Shown: one piece after another, positions 1-11,652 of the stretch
Numbering within the stretch: position 1 is the first letter of the stretch
Layout: the number at the start of each line of letters is the position of its first letter
Assembly: GCA_029204225.1 (NCBI GenBank)
Contig: CM055101.1
Location: 30,780,519-30,844,518 of the forward strand
Direction of reading: 5' to 3'
DNA: 64,000 nucleotides
Source: Diphasiastrum complanatum
Lineage: Eukaryota; Streptophyta; Lycopodiopsida; Lycopodiales; Lycopodiaceae
Made by a program: the position numbers and the translations under genes
The notes under the pieces: generated by a model
Seen by the model: the letters and a program-made list of their open reading frames with translations, nothing else
Database searches by the model: none
Told to the model about the DNA's origin: nothing

Positions 1-165
1 AATTCAATGCAGTCTGATAACAGGTGCCACTAGCCTTCCAACTCATTTCAATCTGATTACAGGTGCAACTATTCTTCCAATTCAAATCAAGTATGATGAC
101 AGGTGTTCCAATTCATTTCAATCTGATTACGGTTGCAGCTATTCTTCCAGTTCAATCTAACATCA
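1..165. repeat. Imperfect ~40-60 bp tandem repeat
   Basis: A block containing the words 'tcaatctgattacaggtg' and 'attcttccaattcaa' recurs about three times with substitutions. It lies where the first intron of the invertase gene should be, immediately beyond the exon 1 donor on the minus strand. No coding potential is visible, and I could not find the expected 9-base invertase mini-exon in these bases. Confidence 0.6.
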
Positions 166-262
166 CTCCTGTTATAACAGAGTTAAAATATAGTGATATA
201 ATAAAGGGAAACCGAGGGTACATCTTGTTGTTTCATGCAACACATCAAAGCTTAGCACCTAC

Positions 263-605
263 CGTTCATCCAATTCTTTTGGGGCTGAAAATGAAATGCA
301 GTACGCTGCTCCAACAAAAAGGTTGGTGGAGGTGCTTGATGTGGCCAAGATAGTAATGATAGAAGAGCAAGGCACACCACAACTCCAAAGCCACAAAATA
401 TAGCTGCCAGGAAAGATAAATGCACTCGGGTACCGTCGCGTTTATTTGCGTTCTCGGTTGAACGTGAGTTAACATCTGGGAGCTGCGAGTAATAGGTGCC
501 GTCATTCCCACTGGCTAGGGGAGTTTCAGTTTGAGCATGCCCAGCTGTTTGATCCTGACTTTCTAGATCTTTAATAGGCTTAGCATCTTCCGCTGCAAAC
601 GCCAT
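263..605 (-). CDS. Vacuolar acid invertase (beta-fructofuranosidase), exon 1 only
   Basis: This is the amino-terminal exon of a GH32 acid invertase, the enzyme that hydrolyses sucrose to glucose and fructose in the vacuole. The exon encodes about 114 residues. It has an acidic cytosolic leader, one hydrophobic signal-anchor segment near residues 65-90 (HLSFLAAIFCGFGVVVCLAL), then the catalytic-domain entry RTAFHFQPQKNWMN. The family continues with DPNG, which carries the catalytic nucleophile Asp. In plants that motif is split onto a 9-base mini-exon after a phase-1 donor, and the exon here stops at exactly that place (AAC-G|GTAGGT). The membrane anchor argues for a vacuolar rather than a cell-wall enzyme. 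The start is the ATG at 605-603 in a good context (GCAATGGC). The leader is shorter than in many angiosperm vacuolar invertases. The remaining exons lie beyond the left edge. Confidence 0.87.
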
Positions 606-720
606 TGCACCTAATTAGCTCTGTGGCCAGCCGATCGATTCGAATCGCAGAAGCAAGTGAGCTACAAGCATAATAGCGAGCAAGAATCGTCAATGCCACA
701 GCAGCCTAGGTGAAATATTT

Positions 721-1131
721 TTATGCGATAATCATAACCAAATTTTGTATGCAATTGTCATTTTGGATTGAAAACTGTGATTTGATTTCTTTGCATGGCT
801 CAAAGCCCCGAGTAAGTCTATCCCAAGCATGACAAACAATCATCTCTGACAAAGAACCGAGATATGGGATAACCAATTTCAAGTTTTCTCGGAAGACAAG
901 CGGCTCACGGTCAGTCTCGGGACAATATCCTTGTGAAGCTCCAGTATCCAAGCGAGCGTACTCCACCGAACCATAAACGTGTAAACCCTTTGAAGCACTC
1001 TGGCTTGAGAAGGCCACCAGAGGCTCGTGGCCTGAAGAGGATGACAGTATATGCAGCAGAGCCTTAAATACCATCGAGGAATTGATCATCGGATTGCCTC
1101 TACCACCTTTCCAGCTGAAACATAGCTGCAC
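721..1131 (-). other. Unrecognised 136-codon ORF upstream of the invertase start
   Basis: An open frame of up to 136 codons lies on the same strand as the invertase and about 115 bases upstream of its ATG. Its composition looks protein-like (for example GYCPETDREPLVFRENLK, and later IVCHAWDRLTRGFE) and unlike translated AT-rich noise. I do not recognise the family. It contains no retrotransposon motif I can name. It could be the last exon of a neighbouring gene, a captured gene fragment, or a chance ORF. If it is a gene end, the invertase promoter would be squeezed into the ~115 bases between them. The start is uncertain; a splice acceptor could lie within the first 15 codons. Confidence 0.3.
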
Positions 1132-1139
1132 AAGCTAAA

Positions 1140-3340
1140 ATAAAAGTCATTATAAAATGGAGCACGTTTGCAAGCTGCACGCTGGAGGGCCCGTCCCGGG
1201 TGATGTTCTGAGTAGATATAGTTGAAAGCTACTCTTTGTGAGTAATATATTCTAGAATTCTCAACGAAGAAAAATTATTGAGAATTTAAAACTCCTAATG
1301 CTTGATCACCAATGGATGATTATTCAACTATTCCGGTGACCTGTCTAATGGTGAAAATTCCTCCTAGCTTATGAGAGACTCAGCTAGTCACTTATAAGAT
1401 TGCATTCTTGATCGTGCCTTGCAATATTTGATGGTCAAAATTTAGAGATGTCAATATTGTTAATTGCAGAATGTCCACCACGGACAATCCGCCAGTAACT
1501 TGAACTTATCTTTCCTCATGCCAGTCCGCCTGTTTGAACTTATCTTTCCTTGCTTATGCATTACAATGCCATGACATAACGCTTCACGTAACTTGTTAGT
1601 ATATATCATCCTACAGCTCGGAAATAACTTTTCATAGTTCTACTATTAGGCTATCATGGCTAGTGGGCAGTTTAGCAATATGCTTCTAATTTTTTCTTGG
1701 ATCAGACTTTTCCCTGGCTATTTAAGTAGTAAATCGTGGCAAAGTTTATCATTAGGAAATACAAAATCGAAGTCTGAACTGGCCAGCCTTATTATCGAGA
1801 ACTGAACTGATATATTTTGAAGGCACTGTTAGGGGTTAATCTACAAACCAAGGTACCTCGAGGCACCGAGGCAGCCGGCCACAGATCAGAGGCGAATTTT
1901 TTCTGATCTATATATCCAATCAAATTATTTCAGTAGTTAATCTTTCATCTCATCCCAAGAATTATTGCTGTAGATCACATCCTTCTAGGATCTTCCCCCT
2001 CCAATCTTTCATTTCGATCAGATCAGACTCTTCTTGGATCTAACTTGCATTGTTCAGACACACACACGTATCATTGAAACAAATACTCAATCACAATTTA
2101 CAGCATTCAATTCACAAAATAGGATCAAGCAACTCTTCAAGGATTTTAATTTTCTAGTCAAGAGCAAAACCTTACAATATAAAATTTGGATTCTACATTT
2201 GATATTTGAACTTAGACACTCCTTTGATTCCAACCTCATTCAAATATGACGTGTAAACTAGTTTTGATAGAAATGGACCACTGTATATGTCACACACTTT
2301 AGGATGACTCTTTGATGGTAATCATATATGGATATCAATTCATATTAACCAAAATTCTACCACTAGACCTATATTATTCTAGAACCATGAGTTCTATTTA
2401 TGTCAGTGTTATAACTAAAAGCCTAAATCACCATTTCCTATGGAGAAAATCCATAATCATGATCTATAGGCTAAAAGTACATCAAGATATGAGAAGCCAC
2501 CTACTTGGAGGTCAATTCCACCACCTAGAAGCATAAAGCAAAGAGATCCACCAAAAGGGTGCAAAAAGCAAGAATCCCAACTCCACCTTCTGATTGATGT
2601 GAAGCAAGCTCTAATACCACTATAACGATCACCAAGTGAAGATCTTCAATAATCTTGTCACATGCAAACCAAAAGGACACCTGTGGAGCAAAACCACCCA
2701 ACTAACAGGAAATGGCTAGTCAATACCCTAACCACTTCACCCCCAAGGCAAGGTGAATGGATACAAGAGTAAAGCAAGTTGTCTAGTCAAGCAGCCCTTC
2801 ATGTAGTCGTAGCTACAAGCTTTCAAGTTGTAGACTTGAAACTCCTTAGAGTTTTATATTTTTGCTCTATAGTTTAACAAACATAACATTATTTTTTAAC
2901 AATTTTCTTAATGCAGATCCATCCTTAGACTTAGAATGGATCTTGAGCTCTATCACACTCAATTTTCATAGTACTAGAAGATGGGCAATTTAGTTTAAAT
3001 TATGTACATCTATATGGAAAGATATAAAGCTCAAAATTCATCATTTCAGTTGAGTATAACAATTTACTAGAAGCGTCCATTTTTCTCATTAACTTAGTTT
3101 GTAACTATTTAATTTATATGCTTTTTAGTTATTGGTAATTGTAGAGGCAAGGTTGGGGTAGATTAGTGTCATTTTGCCATTGAGTATTAATCCTAACATT
3201 GTAAATCTCCTTTGATCATGATTTTTCGACATTGTGATTTTGTTGGCATGTGGGACACCAAACATTATCATGTCTGGGAAATTTATTGATAGTAGACATT
3301 TGGGATGTAGTATAGGTTGTCAATCTGGGCCTGATGGGTC
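1140..3340. other. Intergenic DNA without recognisable genes
   Basis: This is about 2.2 kb of AT-rich sequence with only short ORFs and no protein motif I recognise. A degenerate primer-binding-site-like word on the minus strand at about 2603-2615 (TGGTATTAGAGCTTG) may mark the edge of an old LTR, but no partner LTR or coding domain supports it. Confidence 0.4.
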
Positions 3341-3344
3341 TTAT

Positions 3345-4083
3345 TCATGGTCTCAAGTTGTTGTAACAACAACTAAGTGAAAACATCGGATGAGTTTCCA
3401 TCACCTTGGGCTCTGTGGCTTTGGTCAATAGTAATGGTCCTTGAACGTTGGAGTTGATACTCCTCATTTGAGCCTTCATCTTCTTCTCAGATGGCATCAT
3501 CCATGGCATCACATAAGGTAGCATAGATTTTTGGTAGTCTAAGTTCACGCCTAATGGATTTTGGAAGGCCATCCATGAACCATATTAGCACGGCTTGATT
3601 AGGTGCTAGATGAGCACGACATTCAGTTTTAAGGCATTTGAGGCGTTCAATGTAATCTCGTACCCTCTCATCCTTCCTCATTTTTATCTTACTAAGCAGT
3701 GAGAATGGACTCTCCAGGAATTTGATTTTTTAAATCATTTGATGAATGAATCATTGAGGGATTCCCACTCATTTTGTTCATGTCACTCAAGATTGAAATA
3801 CCATTCTCGAATTGCATCAATGAGAGTCATGCTAAAGAGCTTGAGTTTCTCTTCCGAGGTTGTCTCTCCATAGACTTCACATGCTTCCTCATAAACTTGA
3901 AGATAATGTGCGGGGTCGTTGGTACCATCATACTGTGGTAGATCAAGTCCAGGGCTCGTCGATTATGCCAGGATGGCTTCTAGCATTGGTACAACATAGG
4001 CGAAAGGATTGGGCATCCTTTGAGCTCTTGGGGCCTCAATTAGTACTGCATTCTCTTGTGGTAGATTAGGATTATTGGCAGCC
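3345..4083 (-). pseudogene. Ty3/Gypsy gag remnant
   Basis: Read on the minus strand, the region begins with an N-terminus like MAANNPNLPQENAVLIEAPR. It then passes through a capsid-type stretch (LPQYDGTNDPAHYLQVYEEA, then LKLFSMTLIDAIREWY) and ends with a segment RVRDYIERLKCLK...WFMDGLPKSIRREL. These are typical of the retrotransposon gag domain of plant Gypsy elements. At least three stops and frame changes break it. No protease, reverse transcriptase or LTR can be joined to it, so it is a dead fragment. Confidence 0.7.
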
Positions 4084-4518
4084 ATGCTAAATTGTTCTTG
4101 GAGGTTCCAAGGTGGAAGATGGCTAGTTTAAGGTCCCTGACCTCCAAGTGAACTCTCCTATTCCTTTGAGATCTAGATCTAGTCTTTTGACCTGATCTTA
4201 GCTGTATCCAGACAAGGTCCCTTTCTAAGTTGTACCTTAGGAAATTTTTTCTATGGGAGAGCAACAAGGCTACTTAGATTTGGGAATTCAAGATCTAAGT
4301 CCTAGGAAACGGGGAATGCAAGAACTCAAGAATATGAAAGTGGGGAATGTGGATCTAGGAATCAACTTGGAAAAATGAAAAGGATATGAAGGTTGGGAAT
4401 GTTGAAAAGGAGAATTTTAGAAGAGTATCTCAGATCTGGGAACTAGACCTTGGGGACCTGATTATGGGATCCTTGAATAATCAAGTTTGTCTATAATAGT
4501 GTTACACCGAAACCTTAC

Positions 4519-4715
4519 CATATAGTGTGTTATATGATCTGCTCCCCATGCACTTCGAACTGCATCCACAAATTCACTGGTTGTTTTCCGTATCATTTGT
4601 ACATCAAGATTTGAAAATTGATCTTTTCTCAAGTATTTCACCATGTTGTCTAATTTTCCCCAAACTTCTACTTTGAGTGGCCGAGTAAAACCTATTTTTT
4701 CAAAATATTGAGTTG
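4519..4715 (-). pseudogene. Exon-like fragment of an unidentified host gene
   Basis: The minus strand reads as a clean ~65-residue segment including GFTRPLKVEVWGKLDNMV, then LRKDQFSNLDVQMIRKTTSE and FVDAVRSAWGADHITHYM. It ends at a strong splice donor (TATATG|GTAAGG). The upstream side holds an AG that could serve as acceptor (AAAAATAG|GTTTTACT). The residue content is that of a globular cellular protein and not of gag or pol, but I cannot name the family. It sits directly against the left end of a Copia LTR at 4720. It may be an exon of a resident gene whose other exons are lost or outside, or a fragment captured by a retrotransposon. No other exon of it was found nearby. Confidence 0.45.
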
Positions 4716-4719
4716 TAGA

Positions 4720-4850
4720 TGTGAAAGTACTGTACTTTAGGACCATAAATGGATCTAAAAAAGATCCACAAGAGTGATTGGATGCTTGCTTAACAATCTA
4801 TCAGAAAACTAGTCATCAAAAAGTTGATCTAGATTGGCAGTTTGACAAAC
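4720..4850 (-). repeat. 3' LTR fragment, Copia family A
   Basis: Direct repeat of 6135-6265. Both begin TGTGAAAGTA and share the words ataaatggatct and cacaagagtgattggatgct, with scattered substitutions. The fragment ends abruptly against gag sequence at about 4855, which marks the internal deletion. Confidence 0.75.
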
Positions 4851-6120
4851 AAGCTTATCAATAGATGGCAAAGTGTCTAAGATGGCAAAATTTTGAACCA
4901 AATTTGCAAAGTCATCTCCTAGACCATTAAGAACAATTTGTACAAACTCTCCATCTTGAATCTTCTCTCCAATGGAAGCCAACTCCCTATTTAAAGACTT
5001 GATTCTTGTACATAATCATGTGCACTCTATTCACTTCTCTTCATGCTTTGCATAATCTGATTCCTAAGCATGAGAACTCTTGAAGTATTACTAGATTCAT
5101 AGATTGATTTTAAAGACTCCCAAGCCTCTTTAGCACTAGTACATGCTGATACTTATCTCAATAAAACATTGCTCACATTCATCTTCACACAATGAAGTGC
5201 AAGCCTAGATCTCTTCTTGTATCTAGCTAACTCATGTGCACCTAGAGGTTCATCTTCATCCTCAATCAAGAACTCATAATGGTCTTGGAGCACCAAGAGT
5301 GACTCCATCCTAACCTTCCAAATAGCATAATTTATAGAATTCAATCTCTCACTAGCTTCTAGAAGGTATGCTCAAAACTCACAAAGGTCTCACGTTTCTA
5401 GTGTTTCACTCAAATTTGATTTCTAATCCAACAAATGGAATTATAATCGCAGTTCTATCACTCCCTCACAAAGCTGAAATGAAGATAGGATGAAGTGAAA
5501 ACTACTTTCAAACAACTCTTGCCAAAAAATGGGTTTGATTGTCTCTAGAAACTCACTAAGGTCTCTCTCTTGTAGTGTTTCACTCAAATTAAATTTATAA
5601 TCCAACAAATGGACTTATAATCTCAATTCTAGCACTCTCTCACAAATTTGGAATGAAGATAAGATGATGTGAAATCTACTTACAATCAAATCTTGCCAAT
5701 TTTGGCTATTTTTGGACAATCACATGACTAAATCTCCCTCACACTTTTTGATGCACTTTTAAGACCTATAAAACAAGTTTAGAGGACCTGATTTCAGCCT
5801 AGATTAGTTAGATTTCATGACCCTATGTCAAATCTAATCAGTGGCACTCAATTTTGGTAGCTTATCCTAAGATTTCCACCAAAAATCACATCAAAAGCTC
5901 TCAAATTGAATTTCTTTGGATCAAATGAATAACATACATTAAATGCAAGTTCAAAGGTGCCCACATTTGTGGATAGTACGGAATTATACCCCTACCAAGT
6001 TTGGGATCAAATCTCCTCACCAAAATCAAGATTCTAGCTTGCCTTCTCAATATTAGTTTTTAGCACCAAAACTTGCTAAAAATGGATTTGCATTAGATCA
6101 ATGGCTTATGCTCTTGTACT

Positions 6121-6134
6121 TGGCTCTGATACCA
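6121..6134 (-). promoter_or_regulatory. Primer-binding site (initiator Met-tRNA type)
   Basis: The minus-strand word TGGTATCAGAGCCA directly abuts the LTR end TTTCACA. It is the standard Ty1/Copia site complementary to the 3' end of plant initiator methionine tRNA. Confidence 0.85.
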
Positions 6135-6659
6135 TGTGAAAGTATTGTACTTGAGGAACATAAATGGATCTACAAAAGATCCACAAGAGTGATTGGATGC
6201 TTGCTTAACAATCTATCAGAAAACTAGTCATCAAAAAGTTTATCTAGATTGGCAATTTGACAAACAACAAGCATTAACAATCAAAATCATTGATCAAAAT
6301 TGAAATATGAGACCACACGTATGTACTACAGGCTTTAGTACGCCCTTCAACCTGAGAAATAAGTAGAAATTGATTTGGTTTCATTTGGATCACAAAAACT
6401 CAATGTACATAGTGAACTAGCTTGAGATTGCCAATGAGCTCCAAAAATATTCTATCTTCTCACTATGGGAGCTTGGAATACATAGAAAATTTGACTTCTT
6501 GAAGTTAGGTGGATTTCCAACATGTAATAAGGAAGTTAACTCACTCTTCTTGCTCTAAAATGAAACCCTAGCCTAGATCCTAGAGTTATGCTTGGTAATA
6601 CATCCTCTAATCTGGATATAGCTTGTTTTCAAGATGACTCTGGCTCGGTACTCCATGCA

Positions 6660-7260
6660 AACAAGATGTGAAGATATATTATTTTTTCTACTATACACAC
6701 CTTTGCATGCAATGTACAAATATGAACACTCTGAATAGGAATTGGTAGTACAAGTTTCTAATTAGGATCTTCTCGATCTCTTGATATTCCTGTACTCATT
6801 GTATCCTATTGATCCATATTCATTGCAACATCCAAATTTTCATTCAGTGACTCAATTAATAATCTATGTGTCATGGAAAAAATGGCCTTTTAGGTTATTG
6901 TGATAATTTGGAACTCTATAAAATGCACATTCAATGCAAAGAATACATTATTTGGAAGAGGAATTAAGGAAAATATCAAAGGAGTGCGAAGAAAAATTTA
7001 CAAAATTGAAAACTTGTGAGATGTTCAAGAAGGAGATTCAAACATTAAAATCTTCTTTGCGTCATTTCACAACCAGTAATGATGAGATAAAAATCGCATT
7101 TCAATCCATGCATATCTCATATTTGTAAGATATGGATTTGCTCAATAGAAAGGTAAAAAACAACAAGAGAAAAAGACTGGTTACCAAGGATATATGTGAT
7201 CTATCATCCAAAGGAGGTTATCGAAAAAGATGTTGGATTTATCTCCACTACTCTCCTAAA
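6660..7260. other. Unassigned DNA with two short coiled-coil-like ORFs
   Basis: Plus-strand ORFs at 6934-7128 and 7132-7335 encode Lys/Glu-rich, helix-prone peptides (LEEELRKISKECEEKFTKL). They resemble gag linker or coiled-coil remnants, but no family can be named. Nothing else is visible here. Confidence 0.3.
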
Positions 7261-7374
7261 TCCTATTTTAATCTACCTGCATTCATGTTGTATTTTTTAC
7301 TCATGTTGTCGCACAGTCTGCATATTTACATGTAAAATCTCACACTGACGACACACCCTCTTTCAATTCCAACA

Positions 7375-7386
7375 TGGTATCAGAGC
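7375..7386 (+). promoter_or_regulatory. Primer-binding site, Copia family B
   Basis: TGGTATCAGAGC follows the LTR end ...TTCCAACA. It is the Met-tRNA-type priming site of Ty1/Copia elements. Confidence 0.8.
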
Positions 7387-7511
7387 TTCTTTCGTAGCCT
7401 GATAAGCTTCCACAGTACAAGACTCTACTATCCGATAGAGTAATTGTCTTCTTGTTCTTTTATTCAGTACCAGATTTTCATACTTAAGTCACTGATAGTT
7501 TTTCCTATCAC

Positions 7512-7760
7512 TTAGACTAATCTTCCACATGGATTCCCAAGGGATGCTCCTTGATGGCTGGTCATGAAGGCATCATGATCCACTTCTTGAATAGGCTGTG
7601 GAGCTTCTGCAGCTGCATTTGCCACTTGATTCAACTGCCCCTTGTTGTTGTTCTTTGCTTGAAGTATCCGACAATCTTGAATTTTGTGGTTGTTTTGCTT
7701 GCAATATCTACAGAACAACTTCTTCTTTGTTTGCGGAGTCGTATAAGCTTGGCAAACAAT
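7512..7760 (-). pseudogene. Copia gag zinc-knuckle fragment, inverted
   Basis: On the minus strand the peptide KKLFCRYCKQNNHKIQDC contains an intact CCHC knuckle (C-x2-C-x4-H-x4-C), the nucleic-acid-binding end of gag. It is followed by a Gln/Asn-rich linker (AKNNNKGQLNQVANAAAEAP). It runs opposite to the primer-binding site and RNase H around it, so this piece has been inverted or comes from a second insertion. Confidence 0.7.
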
Positions 7761-8061
7761 ATTGACACAGATCTGAGTGCAGAACAAAGAGCTGTTATCA
7801 GATTAAGTATATCAAATATACATGTCAATAATGCAGTAGCGGATGAAACCACATGCCCTACAAAGCTAATTCAATTTGTAAGAGGAATGAACCTGTTACT
7901 GACAATAAAGAATCAATGCACAAGGCATCTACTTCTTCTCTCTCTCTGCTAAGCTTCTGATGCTATTATGTTACACTGACTTGATCTTCAATCTCTTAAT
8001 CAAGATATCAATCTAAATACGTAGATGATATTCAGTATATATACACAATGTTATTGCTTCT

Positions 8062-8335
8062 CAATCTATTAAGGCAACGTTTTGGTTGAGAAATTTATTG
8101 TCAGACATCAATCTGTATCAGTACAGCCCTACAATTTTATTCTGTGATAATCAAAGTGCTATTGTCTTATCGGCTAACCCTAGATTTCACTCTAGGAGTA
8201 AGCACATTGAAATCAGATATCACTACATCAGGGGAAAAGTTCTCAACAAGGAGGTGAGCTTAACGTACTGCAGAACGCAGGACATGGTTGTAGATATATT
8301 TACGAAGGCATTAAGTGTTAATGCACACAACCATT
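8062..8335 (+). pseudogene. Copia RNase H C-terminal fragment
   Basis: The peptide includes SPTILFCDNQSAIVLSANP, FHSRSKHIEIRYHYIRGKVL and QDMVVDIFTKALS. These are the catalytic-domain end and tether motifs of Ty1/Copia RNase H. It is truncated at its N-terminus and followed at once by LTR sequence, as expected for the 3' end of a pol gene. It matches the minus-strand RNase H at 47.26-47.56 kb almost residue for residue. Confidence 0.8.
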
Positions 8336-8519
8336 CATGCTGCATTTTTTACTCATGTTGTTGCACAGTTTGCATATTTACATGTAAAATAAGACATGCG
8401 AAAAATTTGACTGTCTGCATAAATACAAGTAAATTTCCACTGGCAAAAAACGCGACACTGTGTTTTTACACATAATTTGTGATAGGCGAAAAAGGCGACA
8501 CTGTCTTACAAAATGTCAA

Positions 8520-11500
8520 AAGTGCTCTAGGAAAAGTGAAGGCACCCTATAAATCAAATCCTAAGGCATTTCGTCAGGGTGTTAGAGTGGCATTTAGAAG
8601 AAGAGACCATAAATCTACATACTTTAGCTTTTCCTCTTTGTATCAGATCATATCAGAAATTGACAATTTGGGTAGTGAGCTGGAGATGGTGCTTTGACGA
8701 CACTTGTTCGACGCTAGAGATAGAGATGGCTTAGGCTTTGTTTCTGAAATGCCACTCCTATTAGTGTTTCCAACTATTGGGAGGAAATATTTCAGCATTT
8801 TGAAAATTATACTTTAACTGTGTTTAAGCACCAGTGACGTTTGATGTGACTAGAATAAGGTAGATTTCTTTTTATGGAAAGTAGTGCGGGCAGATGCATA
8901 AAGAAGTTAGAAAATGATTTTTTAATTACTTTATTGTTATTTTTCTCTCTCCTACATGGCATGTCTTATAGGGCCCGCTTTGGGCCCATATTTTCTCTAA
9001 TGAATATGTTTCTAAATCTGTTGTGAAAGTGCCTTCCCAATTTTGTCTATGCCAAGTTAGAAATAAACTGCCAAACAACAAACCAGAGTTCTAGGGAGTG
9101 TTTTGAGCCCAAAATCTTAACAGACAGATTCGCCTAATTTACCATGAATTAAGCAGACATTTTTACATAGAATATAATAGGGATGAACTCAGTTTAAAAA
9201 AAACCAAGAAATAATTGAAAAAATACTTCCAAAACCTGTTTGCATTCCCCAAGAATGCAAAACTTGCTATCTAAGTTCACCCACTTCAGATTTAGGCCAC
9301 CATTACCTGCTGAAACTATTGTCTAGAGAGCAAACCTAGACTAGTGACTTCAGCTCCTGAAACCTGGTTTTAAAGTTCTGTATGTTCTTGCCTGTACAGC
9401 CTCAGCATTAGTGTATCTTGGTTCACATCCTTCACCATTGAGAGATCCATTTGAGGCCAATATATTGTCCAAAGGGAAAACACATATTCCAAGGATCCAT
9501 TGTTGTACATTGAAAAGTGTGCAAATCTTAATTTTTTGCACTTCTGCCAACTGTACCTTTGAGTTCCCCCACCTGTCGGTGAGTGATTTTACACGTATTT
9601 TACCTACTATGGTCAAGAGGAGTACATACTCCATCAGATCATTTCCCAAGTGCAAGCCAAAAGTCAGATTTGTACATTTTCAGATCTGTACTAGCCTATC
9701 AAGTGAGTTTGGAACTTGTACATTCCCCAACTATACTTCTCAAGATTCAATAGAGATCTAGGTTCACCAAGTTGTAGGCTAAATTTCTCATTTATGATGA
9801 GCTTAACTTGATCCAGGCGAACCTAAACTCCCATAAGATCAACCTCAAAGTTGTATATTCTCATATACACATTTTTTGGTCTACAAGCTTCAATTTTCAA
9901 GATCTAAGTTTGCCACTTTGAGATCTAATATGGATCTTTAATTCCACAAAAGGGTGAACTTAGACTCCCAAGGGATCTTCCAATCTCGCAACATTTCACT
10001 CCCAGCATATTGAATTCTCAAAATCTTCTCAATTTCTCAATTTTGGCCATTTGAATTGGCCATCAATGATTTGAACTCATCCATTCAACCCACGACTTCA
10101 TCGACAACTTCAACAAGTCACTATTTCCAAACAGTCTACATAAATACATTGTCTTTTCAACAGTCTGCAGAAATGAACCGTTTGTCACACAGTTCGCATT
10201 TTCTCAAAATGCAACAAAGCAGTCTACTTCAACGATCGACAATTTTAACTACTTCGACAATATTCAAAGTATGCGATAGTTGGTTCTACTTCGAAGTCTG
10301 ATCATTCCACTACTTCAGGAAATATCCAAAATATGCTAAGTGAGAGACCGACGTATGCAAAAATGTGACAATCTACGACTTCGAGTCATTTGACTGTTAT
10401 TTACTTATACATATGTCATTGTACATAATTTCACGACCAAGTAAATAGTTTATACTAAACAAGTCTTGTAATTATAGATTAGTTAAACAATTCTTATAAT
10501 AAACAAGGATGTATATAAATACATCTCCAGCTCTCATTTAGCCGTGTGCAAAAGAGCGGAAGATTTACATCTGAGTTACACCTCCATTTTTCAAGTTGTA
10601 ACCATTTATGTTGCTCTTTCTCCATGACAAGCATTTTTAGTGTAATATAAGGAAGCAACACTTTTCATATATGTGTCTAACGTAGATATTTTGTGTTGTG
10701 ATTGATTGTACTTTCATATTTACTTTTCATGCTTGTTCATTCAATCTAATTAAATCACGGACGTCTCCGACTCCTCTGAATTTGATCAGACAATGATTGT
10801 CTTTGACGCCTAAGGAACAAGCGCTATTTTGCTGTTCCATTGTTCTGATTTGAATTGAATCTTCACTCAAACTGATTAATAGTAATTCGACGCTCTTCGG
10901 TGGATGTGCTCAGACTTGTATCTGAAGACACAATCAATTTAACGTTTCTTAGAATGCACAAAACAGGGGAGTTATTCCACACTTTATTATTCTCTTTAAA
11001 TCTTCTCTCCATCCGAAGACTTCTATTGCGTTCCCACATTAGCATATGGTCATCGCAAGGAATGGAAAAATCTCATTGGCAAGCAAGAGTGGCATTCCAT
11101 AAAAGTACATAACATGGTGAGACTAGCACAAAGAACAACTATACATTGTAACTTTTCCAATGGTTTTACAGAAAAGTCCATAATACAATATCAAAGAACT
11201 ATAGAAAATTTTAAAAAACATGCAAATTTATACAAGCCAATAGGCAATAGACATACATAAAAATTATGTATATTAAATGACAAATATTACAAAGTCTGGT
11301 TCTCCAATATCTACTCTACTTCCTGTGAGAGATTTCAACAAGTTTAGTCATATTTTGGTAAATTGTCAATATGAGGCCAAAACTCATTTTATATTTAGAG
11401 ATAAACTTTTTGAAGTTATATTGGTTTAAAATGCATTCAATAAATACTTTCTGAAAGTGTGGAAAAGTTGGTAGTCGAGTTTGAGAGAGATTCAAATGTG

Positions 11501-11640
11501 AACTTTGGGTACATTGAATCTAGTCCCAAAAAAGTAGGGTTTTTCATATTGGAGGGAAAGCCAAGTGGCAAAGTAGGATTTGGAGCTGTTATATATTGTT
11601 GTAACTCATGGAGAAAGGGATCTTCTCTCTTCTCTCTCTC
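8520..11640. other. Non-coding stretch, possible old LTR near 10.5 kb
   Basis: No coding motif was recognised in about 3.1 kb. A stretch around 10430-10700 has an LTR-like look: a TATA-type word at about 10511-10522 (GTATATAAATAC) followed by a transcript-leader-like tract. No primer-binding site or matching second LTR was found, so this remains a guess. Confidence 0.3.
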
Positions 11641-11652
11641 ATTTCATAATTG

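Larger units (their letters stand above)
4720..6640 (-). mobile_element. Internally deleted Ty1/Copia element, family A
   Basis: This minus-strand element consists of a right-hand LTR beginning at 6135 (left end TGTGAAAGTATTG), an adjacent primer-binding site at 6121-6134, and a gag remnant at about 4860-5344 (WKVRMESLLVLQDHY, then [17 protein letters not shown]). A second copy of the LTR's outer ~130 bases is at 4720-4850. Everything from after gag into the 3' LTR is missing, so protease, integrase, reverse transcriptase and RNase H are gone. The right boundary is approximate. The stretch at about 6480-6600 is the reverse complement of sequence at about 35860-35945, which shows that the truncated Copia in ABCA intron 8 belongs to the same family. 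Confidence 0.7.
7283..8520 (+). mobile_element. Scrambled Ty1/Copia element, family B
   Basis: The element begins with an LTR tail (7283-7374) and a primer-binding site at 7375. It then carries a gag zinc-knuckle region in the opposite orientation (7512-7760, minus), an LTR-like stretch (about 7758-7990), and a plus-strand RNase H C-terminus (8062-8335). Directly after RNase H comes a second copy of the LTR words found at 7283-7345 ('tttttactcatgttg', 'gcatatttacatgtaaaat'). Inversion and deletion have removed protease, integrase and reverse transcriptase. The closest relative in the window is the minus-strand element at 46.9-50.9 kb, whose RNase H is nearly the same protein. Confidence 0.65.

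Noticed and set aside
2603-2615. Degenerate primer-binding-site-like word
   Set aside because: It differs from the Met-tRNA site and has no paired LTR or adjoining coding domain.
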